Assembly: GCA_944392335.1 (NCBI GenBank)
Contig: CALXWJ010000077.1
Span: 55,298 to 119,297, forward strand
DNA: 64,000 nucleotides
Direction of reading: 5' to 3'
DNA from: an uncultured Clostridia bacterium
GTDB lineage: Bacteria > Bacillota > Clostridia > UBA1381
The notes under the pieces: model-generated
Databases searched by the model: none
Seen by the model: only the letters and a program-made list of their open reading frames with translations
Told to the model about the DNA's origin: nothing
In this document: positions 1-10,848 of the stretch, piece by piece
How the letters are laid out: each line of letters begins with the position of its first letter
Position numbering within the stretch: the first letter of the stretch is position 1
Made by a program: the position numbers and the translations under genes

Positions 1-3000
1 TTCGATAAGTATTTTTATTATTTCCTCTGTTGTTATACCGTCGTTAGGTCTGAATAATCCGTCAAATCCGACAACAAGATTATTGTTATATGCCGTTTGA
101 ATGTTATCGGCATACCAGTCACCGGCAAAAACATCTGAAAAAACATTATTATATGATGATACATTCAATTTAAGCAGTCTTACCATCAAAGTTACAAATT
201 CCGCTCTTGTAAGTAATTTTGCAGGGGCAAATTCAGTTTCACTCATTCCTTTTATTATTCCTCTGTCATACAATTCAACAATTTCTTTCTTGTACGGTGA
301 TTCATTAATATCAACAAAGTTTGTAATCAACGTAGTAGTGCTTTCTTCTGCTTTATCTACAATATCCTGGATCTGAGAAACTACAGAACCGCCGCCTATG
401 GCAATTCCTCCTCCGCCGCCTCCGCCGGAAGATCCTCCTGATGAACCACCGGAAGAACTTGTTTTTTGAATTGTCTGTTCACTGCTTCTTACTGTATCTC
501 CGACTTTCGGTTCTTTTTCTGAAACAGGTGTCACCTCAAAATAAATTTTTTTACCGGCATCACTGCTCTTTATTGAATAGAATTTATCCTGCGATACTTC
601 TTTGCCGTCAACATACCATCTGTACTCTGTATCTGCTTCTTTAGCACCGTTTATCTGATAATATTCATACGATCCTGTAACAGTATATCCTGTCTTGACA
701 GTTCCGCTTATTTTAACATTTTTTGCTTCCGGTTTTGCCGGAAGTGCATACGCCTCACTTAAGGTCGGCTGACCGGAGGCTGTATCTTTTCTCGGTGTAA
801 CTTCAAATTTAATAAACTTTCCCGTATCTTCTTCATTTATTGTAAATTCTGTTCCTGTCAATCCTTCAACAGGCGTATATGTTCCGTCCTCTTTGTCCGA
901 TATGAGCCATCTGAAATTTGTTCCGTTTTCATCAGTCTGATTTTTATCTGAATATTCATATTCACCTTTTAAAATATTACCTATAGTTGCCTCTCCGGTA
1001 ACTTTCACATTAATTGCTTCCGGTTCATATATTCTGCAAAAATATTTTGTCGTATATACTTCACCGACTGTAGGATATGTATCGGTTTTCGGAAGGATAT
1101 ATGCTTTTACAAATTTATCTCTTAAGACATCATCAATTACAAGTTCTTCCGATACTGCATTTTCAACAGGCAGATATTCACCGTCTAATTCATCAGCAGC
1201 ATACCATTGTATTTCACTTAAGTTTGGATCACCGTTTTCATCATAAAAATCATAACCTGTAATTTTTACACTGCCGTTTTCAAAGTTATCTTCAAATTCC
1301 GCATTTGTTATAACAGGTGCAAACATTCCGGCAAAAACATCTGTATAGATAGAATTATTCAGATATCCCTTACTGTCACATGGTATAACCTTTATTTTCA
1401 GATAACAATCAACGTACTCGTCCTGCACTTCTTTTTCTAAAACATCTCCCGTTAAACGTCCCGAATCAATAAGTGTAAATTCACCGTCAGAAGTAGGTGA
1501 AGAATACACAAAATACTCACTGTTGTTATCATTTGCACCGCTATAATCATATTCTATTGTCAGAATATTATTTAATACATCGGCTGATAGATTTGTTATC
1601 TCAGGTTTTTGAATATCTAATTTTGTGATAACTCCTCCTGCCGCTTCAAATGCAATTTGATATGCATCGTTTAATATTGCCGAATTAACTGCACATATAC
1701 CGCTGTCTAATGTCAGTATATATCTTCCGTCTTCAATATTTGTATCAGGTGTTACCGCAAGAACATTATCAACAATCTCATAGGTACATTTCACATCGCT
1801 ATTTTCGCTTTCCAGTCTCAGATAATCTTCTATATAATTTTCATCAGGTCTTTGTGAAAATTCAATAACTATTGTATTATCATAAATATCACCGCTTACA
1901 ACGTTTAATTCCGGAAGATTCTGTCCGTAATTAATAACAGAGGTCACCGAAAGATCATCAATATATGAAGGTGCCCACCATGCGGTTGAGTTATAATCAT
2001 AAAACCCCGTTGTTCCGGCGGATTTATATGTCATATCATTAATGTCAAATAATTTATTATCATCAATAAAACATTGAATATTATTACCGATTACCGACAT
2101 TCTTATATCTACCAAAGATGATTCCGGCGTATACCTTTCTGTTTTGTAAAGCATTTTATTTCCCACATAGAATTTTAACGGTGCCGATAAGTTGTCTGCT
2201 GTTGCCACATCATCTCTTAAATACAATCCATAACCTGATGCCATATCGAATCCGGCACCGTTGGAAGTTACATTTGAACGCATATAGAGCTTATGTGTGG
2301 AATCCCCGTAGTTGGTATTGTTATTTGCAGGATACTTATATTTGTACTCTACTGTATAGTCTGCACTTCTCCTGTACTGTGGCAAACCGTTTTCATTAAT
2401 GGAAAATGATCCGTCATTTGACATCCATCTCATAACATTATATGCTGCGGGAGGCGTTTTGTTGGTTTCATCTCCTATATGTACTCTATCCCATCTGCTT
2501 GCGGTATAATAATCACTTTTTATGTTATCCCCCTCATAAGAATATGGATATACAGGTTCTCCTTCATCATCAAATTCCACATTGAAATCATCAAAAAACA
2601 GAATATCAATTCCAAACCATCCGGTATTTTGACTGCCTGAAACGGTTATTCCCGAAGTATCCGATAATCCAGGCATTATAACTGCCCTGTAAAATGCTTC
2701 GTCTGTAAGACCTTCTGCCGGTTTTATTACTACTGAATTGGTTTTATTGGTTACAACATCACTATTTCCGGCGTCTACTCCTTTTATGCTTTCTTTTTGT
2801 ACAAAAAATTCATAATCTGATACTTTGGTAATTGTTCCGTCCTTTAAATGTTTTTCCAATACTATATTGTCCTGTACTGTTGATTCATCAATGCAAGCAC
2901 CGTCTGATACACCGTTAAAATCAATTATAACCGCACTTTGTGTCGCATTAAAAGATTTGATGCTTAACTTATCTTCTGCCTCAACATTTAACGGTATTAA

Positions 3001-3051
3001 TGATATTGCCATTACTGCCGTTGTTAAATATGATATGTATTTTTTTAACAT
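1..3051 (-). CDS. SLH-anchored multidomain surface protein, 3' end outside window
   Basis: The reading frame is open for 1017 codons from ATG at 3051 to the left edge, so the C-terminus is missing. An AAAGGAAAGGGG ribosome site precedes the start. In order it shows a signal peptide (about residues 1-25), a bacterial Ig-like region (to about 150), a LamG-like jelly-roll region (about 155-375) and at least four small Ig-like modules with FRW/YRW-type cores. A Gly/Ser-rich linker (nt 390-460) leads into SLH repeats with the typical 'D..YADNI..AY' and 'GLFRPNDGITTEE' patterns. SLH domains bind pyruvylated secondary wall polymers, so the protein is probably displayed on the cell surface, perhaps binding carbohydrate. 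No catalytic domain is visible in the part present. It lies 65 bp behind the next secreted gene and is probably co-transcribed with it. The N-terminal 375 residues are paralogous to that neighbour. Confidence 0.85.
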   Translation of the reverse strand, partial: MLKKYISYLTTAVMAISLIPLNVEAEDKLSIKSFNATQSAVIIDFNGVSDGACIDESTVQDNIVLEKHLKDGTITKVSDYEFFVQKESIKGVDAGNSDVVTNKTNSVVIKPAEGLTDEAFYRAVIMPGLSDTSGITVSGSQNTGWFGIDILFFDDFNVEFDDEGEPVYPYSYEGDNIKSDYYTASRWDRVHIGDETNKTPPAAYNVMRWMSNDGSFSINENGLPQYRRSADYTVEYKYKYPANNNTNYGDSTHKLYMRSNVTSNGAGFDMASGYGLYLRDDVATADNLSAPLKFYVGNKMLYKTERYTPESSLVDIRMSVIGNNIQCFIDDNKLFDINDMTYKSAGTTGFYDYNSTAWWAPSYIDDLSVTSVINYGQNLPELNVVSGDIYDNTIVIEFSQRPDENYIEDYLRLESENSDVKCTYEIVDNVLAVTPDTNIEDGRYILTLDSGICAVNSAILNDAYQIAFEAAGGVITKLDIQKPEITNLSADVLNNILTIEYDYSGANDNNSEYFVYSSPTSDGEFTLIDSGRLTGDVLEKEVQDEYVDCYLKIKVIPCDSKGYLNNSIYTDVFAGMFAPVITNAEFEDNFENGSVKITGYDFYDENGDPNLSEIQWYAADELDGEYLPVENAVSEELVIDDVLRDKFVKAYILPKTDTYPTVGEVYTTKYFCRIYEPEAINVKVTGEATIGNILKGEYEYSDKNQTDENGTNFRWLISDKEDGTYTPVEGLTGTEFTINEEDTGKFIKFEVTPRKDTASGQPTLSEAYALPAKPEAKNVKISGTVKTGYTVTGSYEYYQINGAKEADTEYRWYVDGKEVSQDKFYSIKSSDAGKKIYFEVTPVSEKEPKVGDTVRSSEQTIQKTSSSGGSSGGSSGGGGGGGIAIGGGSVVSQIQDIVDKAEESTTTLITNFVDINESPYKKEIVELYDRGIIKGMSETEFAPAKLLTRAEFVTLMVRLLKLNVSSYNNVFSDVFAGDWYADNIQTAYNNNLVVGFDGLFRPNDGITTEEIIKILIE
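1920..2590 (-). repeat. Paralogous LamG-like module, copy A
   Basis: This stretch encodes about residues 155-375 of the SLH-anchored protein. It matches copy B at 7060-7730 over most of its length at protein level and in long patches at DNA level; both contain the 'STAWWAPSY.DDLS' segment and the 'R(W/I)H(I/V)GD' region. It reflects duplication between neighbouring genes and is not an IS. Confidence 0.8.
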
Positions 3052-3116
3052 GCTGTTCCCCTTTCCTTTCTCTGTTACCTGGGTAATTAAAAAACATATT
3101 ATTTTATTCCGTTTTA

Positions 3117-6100
3117 TTACTGTATTCCAAATACATTGTCAAAATAAATAAATCCGATTTCTTCCGCTTTTTGCTTATTTACTGTATAATCACCTCCCGC
3201 ATAGTCTGTTAAATCTTCAATACTGCATATATATTCACTGTATTCACATCCGCCGTCAGCAATAAGTTTTTCAAGTGTAACGCTTCTTAGCCATGCAGTA
3301 GCAATAGTACCCGAATTAATCAGAATATTTCCCGTAAACTTATTATATTTCGGTATTGACGGTTTATCCTCCAATATATTCGCAAGATGTTCATATTTTG
3401 TATACGGTTCTTTGTTATATTCTACCGCAGTTAATTTACTTACCAGTTTTTCCGGTGCAGGTGCAGGGTTATCAAAGCTGTATAACAGTTCTCCGTTTTC
3501 ATCTCTTGCCCAATTGTATATGTCAGAAATTGCTCCAAGATTACCGCAGTCTATAAATATATTGTTCGTTATTGTATTATCTCGTCCGCCGTTTACATAA
3601 ACAGCCTGTCTGGTCACATCTTTAAATATATTATTTTTCACCGTAATACCGCTGACTCCGTTGTCTATGTATACGGCAAACGCACCTAATTCACCTTTTG
3701 CAGGTATATTTTCAAAATAATTATGTTCTATCACTGTACCTCGAAGAGTCCAGTCTCCCTCAACGTAAATTGCACCCATATCAGAGGTTTCGGTACATAC
3801 GTTATAAATTTTGTTGTTCTTTATTTCAAGATCATTTCCGTAAATTGTTATTGCCTGATGGTATGTATTGTAAATTTCCGAATTTACAACATAATTTGCA
3901 ACACCGCTCATTGAAACAAGCGCTGTATAAGATCTGTCAAGTCTTTGACAATCATGTATTGAACATCTGTTTACAAAATTACGACCTTTTTTGAGGGTTT
4001 GTCTGTTTCCTCCCGACAAGCTCACTCCTCCGGTTCCCATATCGTAAATTTCGCAATTCAAAAGACCTGATTTAACCGACTCACTGACTCTTGCAGCATT
4101 TTTTGTTCCATTTCTTAAAATACAATTTTCCAATGTAGTATTTTCTGTATTATAAAGGGAAACCAAAGTTTCACCGCTATTTTCAATTGTCATGTTTTTA
4201 ATTTTAACATCAGAGCAATTGCTCAAAGATATTAAATTATTTTTAAAATTATAAATATCATATTTCTGATTTGAAAAATTATCAATATAAATATACAATA
4301 TTGCACTGTTTATATCATAAAAATATTCGCCCGAAGTATCAAGTTCCTCAAGCAAATTATATACATAATATTCTTTGTTTTGGGCAAAGGACACATTATC
4401 TTGTGCTGTTATTTCAGAATTTTGTACAGATACTTTATATGAATATGAAAAATAATTCGGCATATAATAAATATACATATTATCTGCTGTCAGCCAGTTA
4501 TTTACTCGACTGTCATTACATAAAAATGAATTTTCCGAAATTGTTCCGGTTTTTAAATACCCATCACCTTTATTTGGATATCTTGCCGTATCCATTACTT
4601 TTCCGTTTTCAACCAATTCAAAAGTTTCATCACTGCTGCTTATATATCCATTTTCAAGCATATTTACAGCATATATTGAATCTGCCGCTCCTTTTGGAAC
4701 CCTGTTTAATATATTCTCATCTGTAACCTTATAAATATCTTCATTATTTATCGTTTTTCCTGATTTAATAAAAGTTTGGTCTGTTCCTGAACCATTAATT
4801 ATTAGTGTGGATTTAGATGCTTCCAAAATATTGTCATAATCACTTATTGTCAGTGTATCTTCAAGAAAGTATTCCCCTTTGGCAGCATCTATAATAAAAT
4901 TTTCGTAATACACTCCCTGATTTGCAATATCCTTTACATATTCTACCGCATCAGATATATTGTTAAAAGGTGCCTCAAGGCTGCCGTCAGCCGGCAAAGA
5001 GCCGGCTGACGGATCAACATAAACCACTGTTTGTGCTATACCTGAAACAGTTGTTTTTTCTCCTATAGGAATCATTGTGTTAAGGCTGTCCCAAAGTAAT
5101 ATTTCAGCGGAATATACCCCTCCTGCATTTTCTATTGAGAGATTATATTCTTTGTATGAACCTATTACAGCTTCTGTTTCATCGACTGCCTTGACAGCTA
5201 TAAGATTTTCATCAATATCATATAAAGCAACAACCATTGTATAATCTGTTCCTTCATATGTGTTGTTGTATACGGTTATATTTGCTGTAACCGTTCCGTC
5301 CTCGGAAGGATTTGAAATTTCTGATTTTGTAACAGATAATGATGGAATAACTTCCTGACTGTCATCAACATCCTCAACATATGTTATAAGAATATTGTCA
5401 ATTCCAATCTCTGTATTTGGATTTATGGCAAATCCAAGAGCCCCTTTAAATAATCCGCCATAGTTTTCAACCAGTACAGAATAATCATACGTTGCCTCAA
5501 GCTGATCATTTACATAAAGCATGCCTGTTCCGTTTTTATTTAGAGTTTTTATCCTGTATGTTTTTCCCTTTGTAAGATCAAAATTACTGCTCTTTGGTCC
5601 ATTATAGAAGTTGATCCCATGTCCATTATTTATAGAAATATCTCTTGCAGTTCCAAACGAGTAATTTATTGCGTTATCTGGTATCCAGTTATAGGATGAA
5701 CCGTGCTGTCTGTTAGAATAAAACATCATTCCTCCGCATTCATTGTACACATAAAGATCAAATTCAGTTATGTATTCAGCATTTGGACTTGTTATAAAAT
5801 TATCACTGTAAATGGCGTCAATAAATTCATCTGTAGACGATAATTTCATCATACCATTATCCCACGATACACAAGGTCTGTTTCTCCACACCTCCGATGA
5901 TGCCGACTCCTCTGTATCAAAGGTTTCATTCCAGATTTCAACCCTCTTAAAGCTTTGTTTAAAATCTTCAACGTTAGTATTAAAACTTGTTTTTATACCA
6001 TTTGCTTCAACTGTATATTTTTTACCTATTTCAATTTCTTCCAGAGGATCAATAATAACATATCTGCCCTGTATATATACTGTACTTTCTATTTCCTCTC

Positions 6101-8180
6101 CATTTGCGTTATATAGTTTCACATCTCCAATACTTGAATCGATTATAGTATTTACAATACCGTCAACACCGATATCAAGATATACCGCATTTGAATCCGC
6201 ATTATATTTTATCTGTGTATTTGCTGGGATTTCCATAGGAGTAACCTTTGTGAGCATAAGGTTATCCATATATGATTCTCCGGTCATTCGTACACCGAAT
6301 GTTCCGGCTGTTGTAATTACCTGTGACTCAATATCCATTACAATTTCATTATCAAGATAAACCTTTATTCTGTCACCTTTGTTAACCACTCTTGCATGGT
6401 GATATACATCCGGTTCAATACTATAACTTATATTGGCTATTTCTGTTGAATCTGGTGCATATAAGATAATTCCGTAATTCACAAATCTTACTCTGTATTT
6501 GCTTGACTCTGAATAATAACGTCTGTGATCGGAACTTCTTGTATAAATGTTAAACTCACTGTTTGACGTTATTTTAAAATCAGCCTCTGTTACATAGTCT
6601 GCATATCTTGTTAAATCAGGCATACCGCATCTGTCAACTTCTCCGTTACTTACAAACTGACCGTCGGTTATTGTGAAATTTGCAGGAGATGCTGCCCATT
6701 GATTCACACTGGTTGCATCATCAAATGTATTGCTGTATATTTCTTCAAGCATAAATCCGCCTGTTGTAACTTGTGAAGGCAACGGTGTACTTATTCCTGT
6801 AATATCTTTAATACCAGGTGATACCTTTACTTCATACAGGTATTTAACAGTAAGAGGTTTTTCAAACATTATTTCTATTTCGTTTCCGTATACTTTCCAT
6901 GAATATCCGCTTTCAGGAATCAACTGATTGTTTTCATACACTTCAAAATCCACAGTTTCAGGATCAAGATTATCCATTGTACCTGCAAACTGTATTGATA
7001 TACCTGATGTATCGGCATTGAAACCATTATATGTAACTGTAGGTATCTCTTCTCCTATCTTGTAAACAGATGTTATAGAAAGATCATCCATGTATGACGG
7101 TGCCCACCATGCGGTAGAATTATAATCGTAAAATCCAGTTGTTCCGGCATCCTTATATGTTGAATCAGTTGCTTCTATAAGTTTATTATTGTCAACAAAA
7201 CATTGTATATTGTCTCCTATAACAGACATTCTTATATCTACCAAAGCCGAATCAGGAGTAAAACTATCTGTTTTATACACCATCTGATTGCCAACATAAA
7301 ATTTTACAGGTGCTGACAGGTCGCCCGCAGTTGCAACATCGTCTCTCAAATACAAACCATATCCTGTTGCCATATTAAATCTGGCACCTGATGATGAGGT
7401 ATTTGAACGCATATATAATTTATGTGTAGAATCTCCGTAAGAAGTATTGTTATTTGCAGGATATTTATATTTGTATTCAACAGTATAATCTGCCTTTCTT
7501 TTGTTGAGAGGCAAGCCTTTCTCATTTATTGAAAAAGAACCGTCATTTGAATTCCAGCGCATAACATTATAATTTGCGGGCGGTATTTTATTTGTATCAT
7601 CTCCGATATGAATTCTTGCCCAATTGTTTACATTATAATAATCACTTGTCATGTAATCTCCCTGGTAAGAATAAGGATATACCGGCTGCTGCTGATCATC
7701 AAATGAAACATTAAAATCATCAAAGAAAAGTTCTTCTACCTTAAACCACCCTGTAGATACATTTTCAGATAATACAGATGCATTTGTATCGGCTACTCCT
7801 GCATCAATTGTCACCTTATATAAGTAATCAGTATCAATTCCGTCATTGGGAGTTATTATAAGAGTATTTGCATGAGCCGTTACAACCACATCACCGTTTG
7901 CGTCCGTTCCGTTCATTTCTTTTGTAACATCAAATGTAAAGTCCTGAGCAGTCAACGTTGTTATTATTCCGTCAGCTGAACGCTTTTGTATATTAATTTT
8001 ATTCTGAATACTTTCAGAATCAAGTTCACCACTGACACCGTCAAAGTCTATCGTTATAACTTTTTTGGTTGCGTTAAACTGTTTAAAGCTCAGGTTTGCT
8101 TCCTCCGCCATTACTGACGCCGGAACAATACTTCCCGCAAGAGCAAGAGAAAGCATGAGTGCCGTAAATTTTTTTGCCAT
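3117..8180 (-). CDS. Giant secreted LamG-like / right-handed beta-helix protein
   Basis: This is a 1687-residue exported protein. The signal peptide ends near VMAEE at residue 26. Bacterial Ig-like segments (about 26-150, 385-475 and 655-745) alternate with three LamG/concanavalin-like segments (about 155-375, 480-650 and 750-940). A linker domain (about 950-1050) follows, then a C-terminal parallel beta-helix (about 1055-1687) with repeated 'N.I..N.I' turns such as 'ITNNIFIDCG'. The helix begins with the 'YVDPSAGS..DGSLEAPF' pattern seen in secreted beta-helix glycosidases and lyases. It is probably a polysaccharide-degrading or -binding enzyme, and GH141-like activity is one possibility; the exact substrate cannot be read. 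There is no SLH or dockerin, so it may be released or held by a partner. A strong AAAGGAGG site precedes the ATG. It is the middle gene of a three-gene minus-strand run. Confidence 0.85.
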   Translation of the reverse strand: MAKKFTALMLSLALAGSIVPASVMAEEANLSFKQFNATKKVITIDFDGVSGELDSESIQNKINIQKRSADGIITTLTAQDFTFDVTKEMNGTDANGDVVVTAHANTLIITPNDGIDTDYLYKVTIDAGVADTNASVLSENVSTGWFKVEELFFDDFNVSFDDQQQPVYPYSYQGDYMTSDYYNVNNWARIHIGDDTNKIPPANYNVMRWNSNDGSFSINEKGLPLNKRKADYTVEYKYKYPANNNTSYGDSTHKLYMRSNTSSSGARFNMATGYGLYLRDDVATAGDLSAPVKFYVGNQMVYKTDSFTPDSALVDIRMSVIGDNIQCFVDNNKLIEATDSTYKDAGTTGFYDYNSTAWWAPSYMDDLSITSVYKIGEEIPTVTYNGFNADTSGISIQFAGTMDNLDPETVDFEVYENNQLIPESGYSWKVYGNEIEIMFEKPLTVKYLYEVKVSPGIKDITGISTPLPSQVTTGGFMLEEIYSNTFDDATSVNQWAASPANFTITDGQFVSNGEVDRCGMPDLTRYADYVTEADFKITSNSEFNIYTRSSDHRRYYSESSKYRVRFVNYGIILYAPDSTEIANISYSIEPDVYHHARVVNKGDRIKVYLDNEIVMDIESQVITTAGTFGVRMTGESYMDNLMLTKVTPMEIPANTQIKYNADSNAVYLDIGVDGIVNTIIDSSIGDVKLYNANGEEIESTVYIQGRYVIIDPLEEIEIGKKYTVEANGIKTSFNTNVEDFKQSFKRVEIWNETFDTEESASSEVWRNRPCVSWDNGMMKLSSTDEFIDAIYSDNFITSPNAEYITEFDLYVYNECGGMMFYSNRQHGSSYNWIPDNAINYSFGTARDISINNGHGINFYNGPKSSNFDLTKGKTYRIKTLNKNGTGMLYVNDQLEATYDYSVLVENYGGLFKGALGFAINPNTEIGIDNILITYVEDVDDSQEVIPSLSVTKSEISNPSEDGTVTANITVYNNTYEGTDYTMVVALYDIDENLIAVKAVDETEAVIGSYKEYNLSIENAGGVYSAEILLWDSLNTMIPIGEKTTVSGIAQTVVYVDPSAGSLPADGSLEAPFNNISDAVEYVKDIANQGVYYENFIIDAAKGEYFLEDTLTISDYDNILEASKSTLIINGSGTDQTFIKSGKTINNEDIYKVTDENILNRVPKGAADSIYAVNMLENGYISSSDETFELVENGKVMDTARYPNKGDGYLKTGTISENSFLCNDSRVNNWLTADNMYIYYMPNYFSYSYKVSVQNSEITAQDNVSFAQNKEYYVYNLLEELDTSGEYFYDINSAILYIYIDNFSNQKYDIYNFKNNLISLSNCSDVKIKNMTIENSGETLVSLYNTENTTLENCILRNGTKNAARVSESVKSGLLNCEIYDMGTGGVSLSGGNRQTLKKGRNFVNRCSIHDCQRLDRSYTALVSMSGVANYVVNSEIYNTYHQAITIYGNDLEIKNNKIYNVCTETSDMGAIYVEGDWTLRGTVIEHNYFENIPAKGELGAFAVYIDNGVSGITVKNNIFKDVTRQAVYVNGGRDNTITNNIFIDCGNLGAISDIYNWARDENGELLYSFDNPAPAPEKLVSKLTAVEYNKEPYTKYEHLANILEDKPSIPKYNKFTGNILINSGTIATAWLRSVTLEKLIADGGCEYSEYICSIEDLTDYAGGDYTVNKQKAEEIGFIYFDNVFGIQ
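7060..7730 (-). repeat. Paralogous LamG-like module, copy B
   Basis: This is the counterpart of copy A, inside the first LamG-like segment of the 1687-residue protein. It holds the same residue positions in both proteins (about 150-375), so whole N-terminal halves were duplicated and their C-termini then diverged (beta-helix versus SLH). Confidence 0.8.
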
Positions 8181-8239
8181 TTTCTTTTCCTCCTTTAAAA
8201 TAATATATTGTTTTCGGTTCTTGCACCGTTAAAACCAAA

Positions 8240-10768
8240 CTATCTTAAATTAATCTGTCTTAATAAGTCATCAATTAAATAAGCATCCTCTGTACTATCA
8301 AATATTTGCTCATTATTACTTATGACAATAAGACCTTTATCATCCCAGAATACCTTTTTATTTAAAGACTCAACCAAAGCTCTCAAAGGAACAAGAGTAC
8401 GGTCTTCAACAATTGTAGGAGGTGAATCCAATTCAACAGTCTCGCCGTCAACGGTAAATTGGCTGTCCCCAACCGTCATTTTTATATTTTTTCCGTTATA
8501 TGAAATACCGATTTGCTTAGTATCAGCATCCCATGTAACATCAGCACCTAAACTTTCCGAAATAAATCGAACGGGAACCATTGTTCTGTCATTTATAATA
8601 ATCGGCATTACTGCATCGTTATCGGGATCTATCTGCGTCATTTCACCATTATTTTTTGCACCTGCCCTATCTATTCCGAGAACAAGTGCATCTTTTACCA
8701 TTTCATCCAGACGTTCGGTATATCTTCCCATTTTTTCAAAATGAACATCGACAAATCCCTGAAGTTCGGTATATACCTGTGCATCTTCCTTTAATCTGAA
8801 ATCACCGTTTGCAAGGTCAACAAATCCAGGATCACTCATGGATATGTTATTCTCAACAGTACCGTTTTCTGCTACTCCCTCCATAATATCGTTTGAACCT
8901 GAATTTACGGCAACATTGTTGGTAATTGTAACTCTGTTGGGTGAATATACCGGTAAAGTCATTATATCCTTTAATATAGGATATTTTTCAAGCCAAATTT
9001 GAGATGTATATGGCACTTCCTCCAAAGAAGTCCACATTTTATTTGTTTTATCTATCTCATCCATTTTAATCTGACTGTTTCCTCTGTTTGCATATCTTAT
9101 CGGTGTTCCCACATCTATCATAATATTGTTTGAAATAACATTGTCACTTCCGGCTTCCGCCCACATACCTCTTCCTGGTACATTATAGAATATATTTCCT
9201 GTAACACTATTTCCCGAAAGATAATCGTCAAGATAAATACATCCAAGACCTACACCGCCTGATGAACCGTAAAAATCATGAAAATAGTTGTTGGCTATCT
9301 TATTTCCTCTCCATACCCATGTACGTCCGGCATATATTCCGCCTGAGTCATCCACCGATTTTAAAAGATCATAAAATTCATTATATTCAATCGTATTTTC
9401 ATTTCCAGCAAACTGCATACCTAAATGCAATGCATCATGTACTTCATTATGGGAGAGTCTGTTTCCACATCCTTCAATCATAACTCCGCCAAGATAAGTT
9501 TTGCTGATTCTTGAAAACTTTTCTGTTTCATTGTTTTCAGCATAGTTATAGCCCGGCTCAAGTGTATTACGGTCTCCTCCTCTGACATCAACACCGCCGT
9601 CACACATTGAAATGTAATTTCCAACAGCACCGTTATATTTTCCCGAAGCTATCAGAACACCTCTGCCTCCGAGATTTCTGATATTACAATATGCTACAAG
9701 GTTATGCTCTCCTCCCGATATCTGAAATGCAGTTCCCCTTGAGCATGGAATTTCAAAATTTCTAAATGTAAGATAAGATGCTCCGTTTATATTAAACATA
9801 GTATCTCTTAAAGTTGAAATATAAATTGTAGAATCACCTGTTGAATTTGTCGGCGGATAAAGATAAAGTATCTGATTTTCCTTATCAATATAATACTCTT
9901 CGGGGCGATCAAGTTCTTCCAAAAGATTAATTACATAAAAACGTGCCGTTCCCGGTGTCAGAGTTCCGCTTGAAGCTCTTTTTACGGTAATAACTCCATT
10001 CTTCACACTGTCCAACTTATCATATGAAGATGACCACAAGTATGTCCAGTTTGCAGAGAATCTCATATCCGTTGCCGTATTCCAATTATTTGCACGGGAA
10101 GAATCTGCAATTGTGAATGAACATTTATTATCCTCAAGAGTATCGCTTATAATATTATCTACTTTTTCAAACTGATCATCACCATTCGCTGTTACATTGG
10201 GATATCTTGCAATTGTCATTACCTTTCCGTCTATAACAAGCTCATTGGGCATATTGCCGCTTTGTGTGGAATCAAATATATCTCCGTATGTAAAATCTTC
10301 AATTGTTGAAAGATCATACTGATAAATACATTCTCTTGCTTCTCTGTCATATATTCTGTCTAAAACGGACTGATCAGCGACTCTCTTAAAATCTTTTACT
10401 TCAAGCGTTTCTCCGCCTATCAGAACAACATTTTCATCTTTATATGCTCTGTATGTTATGGGACATTCTTCCGTTCCAGAATCCTGCTGTGTGAACTCTA
10501 TGGTGGAATGTATTTCATATGTGCCTTCTCTTAAGTAGACACATACGCCTTTGTCGGGAAGTTCTCCGTTTTCTTCCTTTAATTTTCTTATGGCGTCACG
10601 GGCGGCTGTGATCGTTGCAAAGGGATCGTCAATTGTACCCGCGCCCTCATCATTTCCGTTCGGGGCAACATAAAATGTCGTGAGCCCGGCCGCCTCCGCG
10701 TTGACGTTTATCATTCCGATCCCCATTGCTATTGCCGCAAAAAGAGAAATGATTCTTTTTTTTATCAT
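8240..10768 (-). CDS. Secreted right-handed beta-helix protein with stalk-type C-terminal domain (GH141-like)
   Basis: The ATG at 10768 is chosen because AAGGAGG sits just upstream; a longer frame starting at 10816 would place that ribosome site inside the protein. A signal peptide (MIKKRIISLFAAIAMGIGMI..) is followed by 'FYVAPNGND..GTIDDPFATI..ARDAIR', the usual N-terminus of beta-helix proteins related to GH141 fucosidase/xylanase. Parallel beta-helix coils run to about residue 660. The last about 120 residues carry two halves of the copper-amine-oxidase N-terminal-like (stalk) domain, with 'INDRTMVPVRF' and 'VEDRTLVPLRA'. It is probably an extracellular glycoside hydrolase acting on plant polysaccharide. 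GH141 membership is inferred from overall resemblance. It is the first gene of the secreted-protein run and has its own regulated promoter at 10849-10889. Confidence 0.85.
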   Translation of the reverse strand: MIKKRIISLFAAIAMGIGMINVNAEAAGLTTFYVAPNGNDEGAGTIDDPFATITAARDAIRKLKEENGELPDKGVCVYLREGTYEIHSTIEFTQQDSGTEECPITYRAYKDENVVLIGGETLEVKDFKRVADQSVLDRIYDREARECIYQYDLSTIEDFTYGDIFDSTQSGNMPNELVIDGKVMTIARYPNVTANGDDQFEKVDNIISDTLEDNKCSFTIADSSRANNWNTATDMRFSANWTYLWSSSYDKLDSVKNGVITVKRASSGTLTPGTARFYVINLLEELDRPEEYYIDKENQILYLYPPTNSTGDSTIYISTLRDTMFNINGASYLTFRNFEIPCSRGTAFQISGGEHNLVAYCNIRNLGGRGVLIASGKYNGAVGNYISMCDGGVDVRGGDRNTLEPGYNYAENNETEKFSRISKTYLGGVMIEGCGNRLSHNEVHDALHLGMQFAGNENTIEYNEFYDLLKSVDDSGGIYAGRTWVWRGNKIANNYFHDFYGSSGGVGLGCIYLDDYLSGNSVTGNIFYNVPGRGMWAEAGSDNVISNNIMIDVGTPIRYANRGNSQIKMDEIDKTNKMWTSLEEVPYTSQIWLEKYPILKDIMTLPVYSPNRVTITNNVAVNSGSNDIMEGVAENGTVENNISMSDPGFVDLANGDFRLKEDAQVYTELQGFVDVHFEKMGRYTERLDEMVKDALVLGIDRAGAKNNGEMTQIDPDNDAVMPIIINDRTMVPVRFISESLGADVTWDADTKQIGISYNGKNIKMTVGDSQFTVDGETVELDSPPTIVEDRTLVPLRALVESLNKKVFWDDKGLIVISNNEQIFDSTEDAYLIDDLLRQINLR

Positions 10769-10848
10769 ACTTTTTCCTCCTTGAAATTGTACTGATCCAC
10801 AATTCATAATCAACAATTCATTTTCCGTTTTTTATAATTATATTATTT

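Noticed and set aside
3356..4726. Several open frames on the plus strand opposite the 1687-residue gene
   Set aside because: They mirror the repetitive coding sequence of the minus-strand gene, lack ribosome sites and show no recognisable domains.
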